From contig NZ_AP027141.1 in the NCBI RefSeq assembly GCF_027943945.1, positions 1,860,001-1,924,000 of the forward strand: a stretch of DNA of 64,000 bases. Direction: 5' to 3'. A program made the translations under genes and the position numbers. This document shows positions 58,302-64,000 of this stretch, in pieces. Position 1 is the first letter of the stretch. Every line of letters starts with the position of its first letter. Source of the DNA: Microbacterium terricola. Its GTDB lineage: Bacteria; Actinomycetota; Actinomycetes; Actinomycetales; Microbacteriaceae. Under the pieces are notes generated by a model. The model saw only the letters and a list, made by a program, of their open reading frames with translations. It made no database searches and was not told where the DNA came from.

Positions 58302-59765
58302 GTGACCGACTCCTCCGCGATTCCCGCCAAAGCCTTCTCCCTCCGCAGCCCCTACGGGCGCCGAGCCGTCGGCCTGTCGGTCGCGGCGGCGGTCGGCGGG
58401 TTCCTGTTCGGCTTCGACTCCTCGGTCATCAACGGCGCGGTCGAGTCCATCCAGGGCAACTTCGAGATGGGCGAGGTCCTCACCGGCTTCGTCGTCGCGG
58501 TCGCCCTCCTCGGCTGCGCGGTCGGCGCGGTCATCGCGGGCAACCTGTCCGACCGGTGGGGCCGACTCAAGGTCATGATGCTGGGCTCGGCGATGTTCCT
58601 GATCAGCTCGATCGGGTCGGCGCTGTGCTTCAGCGTGCCCGACCTGATCCTGTGGCGCATCATCGGCGGCCTCGGCATCGGCATCGCCTCCGTCGTCGCC
58701 CCCGCCTATATCGCCGAGATCGCGCCCCGCCAGATCCGCGGCGGACTCGCCTCGCTGCAGCAGCTCGCGATCACCCTGGGCATCTTCGTCGCCCTGCTCA
58801 GCGACGCCCTGTTCGCGTGGGGCGCAGGCGGCGCCTCCGAGACCTTCTGGCTGGGCCTGGAGGCGTGGCGCTGGATGTTCCTCGTCGGCGTGATCCCGGC
58901 CGCCGTCTACGGCATCCTCGCCTTCACGATGCCCGAGTCGCCCCGCTACCTGCTCGCGAAGGGCCGCACCGACGAGGCGCGCGCGATCTTCGCCCGGCTC
59001 GTGCCGGAGGCCGACCTCGAGAAGACCGTCACCGAGCTGACCAACGCGATCGAGACGGATCGCAAGCACGCCGGCGTCTCGCTGCGCGGCCCCGTCTTCG
59101 GCCTGCAGGGCATCGTCTGGGTCGGCATCATCCTGTCGGTGTTCCAGCAGTTCGTCGGCATCAACGTGATCTTCTACTACTCGACGAGTCTCTGGCAGTC
59201 GGTCGGATTCCCCGAGGAGGCGGCCACCGGCATCAGCGTGGTGACGTCGATCACCAACGTGCTCATCACGCTCGTCGCGATCTTCCTGGTGGACCGGGTG
59301 GGCCGCAAGCCCATCCTCCTCACCGGCTCCGTGCTGATGACGGTGTCGCTCGCGGTGATGGCGATCTCGTTCGTGTTCTCGACCACCGATGCCGACGGTG
59401 CGGTCGTGCTGCCGGCCCCGTGGGGTCCGATCGCGCTCGTGGCCGCGAACGTGTTCGTGATCGGGTTCGGCGCGTCCTGGGGTCCGCTCGTCTGGGTGCT
59501 GCTCGGCGAGATCTTCCCGAGCCGCATCCGCGGCAAGGCGCTCGGCGTCGCAGCCGGTGCGCAGTGGGTCGCCAACTTCCTGGTGACTGTGAGCTTCCCG
59601 GCGATGTCGGCCTGGTCGCTCCCACTGACGTACGGTATGTATGCGGTGTTCGCTGCCCTCTCGTTCGTCTACGTGGCATGGAAGATCCCCGAGACCAAGG
59701 GCATGGAGCTCGAGCAGACCGAGACGCTGTTCACCCGACCTGCGAAGAAGTCGCGCGGCGACTGA
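58302..59765 (+). CDS. MFS sugar porter
   Basis: This 487-residue transporter has 12 hydrophobic segments and all sugar porter signatures: GFLFGFDSSVINGA in TM1, DRWGRLKVM between TM2 and TM3, PESPRYLLAKGR after TM6, QQFVGINVIFYYS in TM7, VDRVGRKPILL between TM8 and TM9, and PETKGMELEQTE after TM12. It should import a hexose or pentose with protons. Start GTG 58302 is preferred because TAGTGT lies seven bases upstream; GTG 58293 is possible. It may take up sugars released by the GH81 enzyme. Confidence 0.9.
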   Translation: MTDSSAIPAKAFSLRSPYGRRAVGLSVAAAVGGFLFGFDSSVINGAVESIQGNFEMGEVLTGFVVAVALLGCAVGAVIAGNLSDRWGRLKVMMLGSAMFLISSIGSALCFSVPDLILWRIIGGLGIGIASVVAPAYIAEIAPRQIRGGLASLQQLAITLGIFVALLSDALFAWGAGGASETFWLGLEAWRWMFLVGVIPAAVYGILAFTMPESPRYLLAKGRTDEARAIFARLVPEADLEKTVTELTNAIETDRKHAGVSLRGPVFGLQGIVWVGIILSVFQQFVGINVIFYYSTSLWQSVGFPEEAATGISVVTSITNVLITLVAIFLVDRVGRKPILLTGSVLMTVSLAVMAISFVFSTTDADGAVVLPAPWGPIALVAANVFVIGFGASWGPLVWVLLGEIFPSRIRGKALGVAAGAQWVANFLVTVSFPAMSAWSLPLTYGMYAVFAALSFVYVAWKIPETKGMELEQTETLFTRPAKKSRGD

Positions 59766-59842
59766 GACAGGCACAGCGGCGAAATCTCCGCGAAACCGCA
59801 CGCGCCTACCCTGGGCGCACCGCATTTCGAAGGAGGACGCCC

Positions 59843-61429
59843 ATGAACGCGTTGACCGCGCTGCCCGCAGGATCCGTCCCCTGGTCCGCCCTGCTCGATC
59901 GAGACGACGTCGTGCTCGAGCGTGGCATCCTGCACCTCCACGACCCCGCCGCGACGCCGGATGCGGCGCGCACCGCCGATCTGCTCCTGATCGCCGACGC
60001 GCTCGAATCCGCCGGCATCGCCGTCGTGCTCATCCGCCACGGGCTGCACTCCCCCGCACTCGCGATCGACGCGACCCACCGCAGCGCCGCCGTCGCGGCC
60101 CTGACCGCGCTCGGCGCGCGCGAGCCGCTCTACGTCAAGCCCAAGGGAGCCGCTCCCGTGCTGTTCGCCGAGGCGGCCAAGGAGCCCCGCACCGACGCGC
60201 TGCGCCTGTTCCGGCCGCGGCTGGTGCGCGCGGGGGTGCTCGCGTACGGCGTCGAGTCCAGCGTCCGCGTCGAGTTCTGGCGCACCGAGGACGGCATCGT
60301 CCACGCGCCGCGCGAGAACGCCGTGATGCGCCGCGCGACCCCCGCGGAGGACGTGGAGCAGGTCGAGATCGAGCGCTTCGGGCGCACCTGGTCGAGCATC
60401 GCCGGCATGTTCGACCCGCACCCGGACGAGTTCACCGCCGACGTCGACATCGTCTTCTCGTGGGTGGACGGATCGTCGACCGAGTTCCAGCGCCAGCGCG
60501 CGGCCCGGCTGGCCGAGTACGTCGTGGGCGAAGGCGACGACGGCCCCGCCCGCTACCGGCACGTCGACGAGCTCCGCTACGCCCTGCGCAGCGTGCACAT
60601 GTACGCGCCGTGGGTGCGGCGGATCTTCATCGCCACCGATTCCCCCGCACCGGCCTGGCTGCTCGATCACCCGAAGGTGACGATCGTCCGCAGCGAGGAG
60701 TTCTTCGCCGACCCGACGGTGCTGCCGACGCACAACTCGCACGCCGTCGAGGCCCAGCTGCACCGCATCGACGGACTCGCCGAGCACTTCCTGTACTCGA
60801 ACGACGACATGTTCTTCGGCCGCCCGGTCGACCCCGAGCTGTTCTTCACGCCCGGCGGGGTCTCGAAGTTCGTCGAGTGCGGCGTCCGCATCGGCACCGG
60901 CCCGACGCGCCTCGAGCGCAGCGGCCACGACAATGCGCTGCGCGTGAACCGCGCCCTCCTGCAGGAGCGCTTCGGCCGCGTGATCACGCGCGACCTGGAG
61001 CACTGCGCGACGCCGCTGCGCCGCAGCGTCATGGCCGAGCTCGAACGCGAGTACGCCGACGACTTCGCCCGCACTGCGGCATCCCGCTTCCGCGCCGCGA
61101 CCGACATCTCCGCGACCAACTGCCTGTACCACTACCACGCGCTGTTCACGGGGCGTGCGATCGCGACGAACGAGCCGCGGGTGCGCTACGTGCAGACCAC
61201 GATGGCCTCGGCACTGCCGCGGCTGGAGCGCCTCACCTCCGACCGGCGCGTCGACATGTTCTGCCTGAACGACGGCGGGGCAGCCGACGTGCCGGAGTCC
61301 GTGCGGGTGCGCGCCGTGGTGGACGCGCTGGAGCGCATGTTCCCCGTGGCAGGACCCTGGGAGCGCCCCGAGGTCAGCGCAGTACCGGCAGCGGCTGAGT
61401 CGGCGGCGCGCTCCGGCGCGGGCCGCTGA
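59843..61429 (+). CDS. Stealth-family capsule polysaccharide phosphotransferase
   Basis: This 528-residue protein shows all four Stealth regions: CR1 in [13 protein letters not shown]2 in [20 protein letters not shown] with IFIATD, CR3 in [16 protein letters not shown] followed by [15 protein letters not shown], and CR4 near [15 protein letters not shown]. Stealth enzymes link sugar 1-phosphates into cell-surface polysaccharide through phosphodiester bonds. The ATG 59843 has AAGGAGGA. It is 77 bp after the sugar porter and overlaps the metallophosphoesterase by 56 bp tail to tail. Confidence 0.9.
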   Translation: MNALTALPAGSVPWSALLDRDDVVLERGILHLHDPAATPDAARTADLLLIADALESAGIAVVLIRHGLHSPALAIDATHRSAAVAALTALGAREPLYVKPKGAAPVLFAEAAKEPRTDALRLFRPRLVRAGVLAYGVESSVRVEFWRTEDGIVHAPRENAVMRRATPAEDVEQVEIERFGRTWSSIAGMFDPHPDEFTADVDIVFSWVDGSSTEFQRQRAARLAEYVVGEGDDGPARYRHVDELRYALRSVHMYAPWVRRIFIATDSPAPAWLLDHPKVTIVRSEEFFADPTVLPTHNSHAVEAQLHRIDGLAEHFLYSNDDMFFGRPVDPELFFTPGGVSKFVECGVRIGTGPTRLERSGHDNALRVNRALLQERFGRVITRDLEHCATPLRRSVMAELEREYADDFARTAASRFRAATDISATNCLYHYHALFTGRAIATNEPRVRYVQTTMASALPRLERLTSDRRVDMFCLNDGGAADVPESVRVRAVVDALERMFPVAGPWERPEVSAVPAAAESAARSGAGR

Positions 61430-62306
61430 CCGCCGCGGGTCCGATGCCCGCCTCCGCGAGGCGGCGCAGCGCCTCCGCTGCGTCGACGTACTCGAGCGGA
61501 TGCGGCGCGGCCGCCACCGGGACGACGGAGTGGACGACCGTGTCGTCGTAGACGTGCACGAGGTTGTACCCCTGAGCGCCGTCCTGCGGCCGGGTGCCCC
61601 CGACCGGCACGGTGAGGTCCTGCGTGTAGCAGGTGGCCGACGCCACCGAGACGGGAATGCCCGCGAAGGTCGCGAACGTCGAGTAGTGCAGGTGCCCCGC
61701 GATGATCGCGCGCACGTCGCTGCCGCGCAGCACGCCGCTGAGGCGCGCCTGATCGCGCAGTTCGACCGTGGCCGCGAGCGGCAGCACGCTCGGGACGGGC
61801 GGGTGGTGCATGGCGAGGATCGTGCCCAGCGGCGCCGGCGTGGCCAGCACGTCGCGCAGCCACCTGAGCTGCTCATCGCGCAGCTCTCCGTGGTGGTGGC
61901 CAGGCACGGTGGTGTCCAGGGTGACGAGACGAAGCCCGTCGAGCTCATCGACCCGATCGACAGGGGCGAGCGAGGCGGCTTCATCGCCGTGGAGGACGGT
62001 GCGGAACGCGGCCCGGTCGTCGTGGTTGCCCATCACCCACAGCACGCGGGTGCCCAGGCGCGCGGCGAACGGCTCGACGAGGGCACGCAGCTGCAGATAG
62101 GCCGCGGGCTCGCCGTAGTCGGCGAGATCGCCGGTGACCACCACGGCGTGCGGGCGCAGGCCGCTCGCCTCGATGGAGGCGAGCACGCGACCGAGACGCT
62201 CGGCCGCGTCGATCTCGTCGTACAGCTTCGAGCCTGCCGCGCGCAGGTGCGTGTCGCTCAGATGCACCAGCACGCGCTCGGGCGCGGTGTACTCGGCGGA
62301 GCGCAT
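61374..62306 (-). CDS. Class III metallophosphoesterase (CpdA/Icc-like)
   Basis: This 310-residue phosphodiesterase has the calcineurin-like metal motifs: [35 protein letters not shown] and IAGHLHYS. This set matches 3',5'-cyclic-AMP phosphodiesterase CpdA and relatives, including glycerophosphodiesterases, so the substrate is uncertain. The ATG 62306 has AGGGGGA upstream. Its last 56 bases overlap the Stealth gene on the opposite strand. Confidence 0.87.
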   Translation of the reverse strand: MRSAEYTAPERVLVHLSDTHLRAAGSKLYDEIDAAERLGRVLASIEASGLRPHAVVVTGDLADYGEPAAYLQLRALVEPFAARLGTRVLWVMGNHDDRAAFRTVLHGDEAASLAPVDRVDELDGLRLVTLDTTVPGHHHGELRDEQLRWLRDVLATPAPLGTILAMHHPPVPSVLPLAATVELRDQARLSGVLRGSDVRAIIAGHLHYSTFATFAGIPVSVASATCYTQDLTVPVGGTRPQDGAQGYNLVHVYDDTVVHSVVPVAAAPHPLEYVDAAEALRRLAEAGIGPAAVSGPRRSAPPTQPLPVLR

Positions 62307-62423
62307 GCGGTCCCCCTGCCTCGGGTGCCGAGATCGTGAGGTCACTCGACTTCCGCAGAATGTTACCGGCATGTTTCGTACAGCTGGGGACGCGCCGATG
62401 ACCGGCGTGTGAACGCGAGGGCG

Positions 62424-63329
62424 TCAGTCGGCGAACGAGCCGTACACCGCGACGGTGTTCGCCGCGATCTGCGCGCAGAACGCGTCGAGGTCGACACCGA
62501 GCTCCGCGGCCATGAACCGCACCGTGACGGGGATCAGGTACGGCGCGTTGGGACGGCCGCGGTAGGGCGTCGGGGTGAGGAACGGCGCGTCGGTCTCGAC
62601 GAGGATCCGCTCCAGCGGCGTCACCGCGAGCGCGTCGCGGAGGGTCTGCGCGTTGCGGAATGTGACGTTGCCGGCGAACGACAGGTAGTAGCCGCGCTCC
62701 GCGCTGAACCTGGCCATCGCCTCGTCGCCCGAGAAGCAGTGGAACACCGTGCGCTCCGGCGCGCCCACCCGCTCCAGGGTCTCGAGCACCGGCGCATGCG
62801 CATCACGGTCGTGGATCTGCATCGCGATGCCGTGCTTCTTGGCGAGGGCGATGTGCGCCTCGAAGCTCTCGAACTGCGCGGGCATCCCGGTCTCGTCGGT
62901 GCGGAAGACATCGAGCCCGGTCTCTCCGATCGCCCGCACGCGCGGCTGCGCGGCCAGCTCGTCGATGACGGCGATCGCCTCGTCGAGTCGCCCCGCCGCG
63001 GCGTACAACGGCGCCTCGTTCGGGTGGATCGCGACCGCCGCGAGCACCCGCGGGTGGGATGCCGCCGCCCAGGCGGACCACCGGCTCGACTCGATGTCGC
63101 CGCCCGCCTGCACGACCCCGATCACACCGACGGACTCGGCGCGCGCGAGCTGCTCGTCCAGGCTCAGTCCGTCCGCGGCGGAGTCCGACTCCGACGAGGG
63201 CCCGTCCTGGATCTCGAGGTGCGCGTGGTTGTCGTACACCGGCACGGCCAGCGGCTCGGGCGCGGGCGGATAGCTCACGTCGCGCGACCCCTTCTCGCGC
63301 TGCCGCACGTACTGGCTGGGGTCGGTCAC
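62424..63329 (-). CDS. tatD: TatD family metal-dependent hydrolase / DNase
   Basis: This 301-residue TIM-barrel hydrolase has metal motifs DNHAHLE, GETGLDVFR, QIHDRDAH, FHCFSGDE and VETDAPFLTP. TatD enzymes act as 3'-5' exonucleases on DNA or RNA and in quality control. The GTG start overlaps the metG stop (GTGA), the usual metG-tatD coupling. The next minus-strand gene downstream is the metallophosphoesterase, 117 bp away. Confidence 0.93.
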   Translation of the reverse strand: MTDPSQYVRQREKGSRDVSYPPAPEPLAVPVYDNHAHLEIQDGPSSESDSAADGLSLDEQLARAESVGVIGVVQAGGDIESSRWSAWAAASHPRVLAAVAIHPNEAPLYAAAGRLDEAIAVIDELAAQPRVRAIGETGLDVFRTDETGMPAQFESFEAHIALAKKHGIAMQIHDRDAHAPVLETLERVGAPERTVFHCFSGDEAMARFSAERGYYLSFAGNVTFRNAQTLRDALAVTPLERILVETDAPFLTPTPYRGRPNAPYLIPVTVRFMAAELGVDLDAFCAQIAANTVAVYGSFAD

Positions 63330-64000
63330 GCGCTCTCCACACGGGGGAACAGCGGCGCGAGCTGCTGCACCGTCGTCCCCGCCGGCAGGAGGCCCCATGC
63401 TCCGGCTTCGCGCAGCGGCTGGTCGACGAGCGCCCCGAGGGCTCCGTCGGCGCCGAGCGCGACCCACAGCTTGGCGGTCGCCGCCGGGATCACGGGCGAC
63501 AGCAGCACGGCCAGGGCGCGCAGCCCCTCCGCCGCCGTGTACAGGACGGTGCTCAGGCGCGCCCGGTTCTCCGCGTCCTTGGCCAGCGCCCACGGCTCGT
63601 TCTCGGTGATGTACCCGTTCAGCGCGTCGACGATGGTCCAGACCGCGGCGATCGCCTCGTCGATGCGGAAGCGCTCGATGGCGGCGTCCGCCGCCCTCGC
63701 GGCATCCGCCACCGTCTTCTGCACGGCCAGGTCGCCGTCCGTGTACTCGCCGGCCGCAGGCACGACGCCGTCGAAGTACCGCTCGATCATGGCGATCGTG
63801 CGCGAGGCGAGGTTGCCGAAGCCGTTCGCGAGCTCGGCCTGATAGCGCGCGGCGAGGTCCTCCCACGAGAAGGAGCCGTCCTGGCCGAACGCGATCGCCG
63901 ACAGGAAGTAGAACCGGTAGGCGTCCGACCCGAACACGTCGGTGATCTCGGTCGGCGCGATGCCGGTGAGCTTCGACTTCGACATCTTCTCGCCGCCGAC
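63326..64000 (-). CDS. metG: Methionyl-tRNA synthetase, C-terminal part (partial)
   Basis: Only the C-terminal 224 residues are in the window; the 5' part lies beyond 64000. The class I signature EKMSKSKLTG is at the visible start, followed by GSDAYRFYFL, the anticodon-binding helical domain with NGFGNLASRTIAMIE and NEPWALAKD, and the normal C-terminus. The stop overlaps the tatD start. Identity is clear despite truncation. Confidence 0.95.
   Translation of the reverse strand, partial: VGGEKMSKSKLTGIAPTEITDVFGSDAYRFYFLSAIAFGQDGSFSWEDLAARYQAELANGFGNLASRTIAMIERYFDGVVPAAGEYTDGDLAVQKTVADAARAADAAIERFRIDEAIAAVWTIVDALNGYITENEPWALAKDAENRARLSTVLYTAAEGLRALAVLLSPVIPAATAKLWVALGADGALGALVDQPLREAGAWGLLPAGTTVQQLAPLFPRVESA

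Overview
The window is gene-dense, very GC-rich DNA. Codons almost always end in G or C, GTG and TTG starts are common, and no intergenic gap exceeds about 235 bp. Gene content and local order point to a high-GC Gram-positive actinobacterium, most likely Microbacteriaceae (a Microbacterium-like organism); this is an inference, because no rRNA or marker lineage was compared. I see 53 complete protein genes, two partial ones at the window edges, and two tRNAs. I found no IS element, phage gene or CRISPR array.

The backbone is a block of core genes also clustered in mycobacteria (around Rv1007-Rv1025 in M. tuberculosis). Read from the right edge on the minus strand it runs metG-tatD, rsmA-ispE, tRNA-Gln-glmU-prs, rplY-pth-mfd, mazG, eno-ftsB-DUF501. 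Here the block is stretched by inserted groups.

Regions from left to right. (1) 0-4.4 kb: a winged-helix protein start, HtpX-like protease, LemA, an ALO-type FAD oxidase coupled to a PLP racemase/aldolase-fold enzyme, and tRNA-Leu(UAA). (2) 4.4-10.4 kb: type II NADH dehydrogenase, a mycosin-like subtilase, DUF501, FtsB-like protein, enolase and an O-methyltransferase. (3) 10.5-20.9 kb: DUF4442, hisS, mazG, nhaA, ppc, a mini zinc ribbon, a gamma-carbonic-anhydrase-like protein, an amino-acid permease and gdhA. (4) 20.9-28.7 kb: mfd, pth, rplY, a 41-residue membrane peptide, gluconokinase, gnd and a VanZ-like protein. (5) 28.7-34.4 kb: corA, a MacB-type ABC exporter and a divergent two-component system. 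(6) 34.5-37.7 kb: a repeat cluster, then a flavin electron-transfer cassette made of an FMN lipoprotein, ApbE, and an RnfD-like membrane domain fused to a ferredoxin reductase. (7) 37.7-43.0 kb: P-type ATPase, prs, glmU and tRNA-Gln. (8) 43.0-50.8 kb: a large secreted GH53 galactanase with a palindromic operator pair, MarR, ABC-F, DUF427 and an Eis-like acetyltransferase. (9) 50.8-53.7 kb: ispE, an aldo/keto reductase and rsmA. (10) 53.8-62.3 kb: an exopolysaccharide block, in which a cellulose/curdlan-synthase-like GT2, a lipoyl/HlyD-like membrane protein and a GH81 beta-1,3-glucanase lipoprotein overlap start to stop, followed by a sugar porter, a Stealth phosphotransferase and a metallophosphoesterase. 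(11) 62.4-64 kb: tatD and partial metG.

The strongest system candidate is the coupled GT2/lipoyl/GH81 operon, which sits between tatD and rsmA and looks like a beta-glucan synthesis, export and trimming machine. The flavin cassette is second. A third theme is promoter layout. About 15 genes have a TANNNT-like -10 hexamer about six bases before the start codon, which predicts leaderless mRNAs. In three cases the TAG stop codon of the upstream gene forms the first half of that -10 box.
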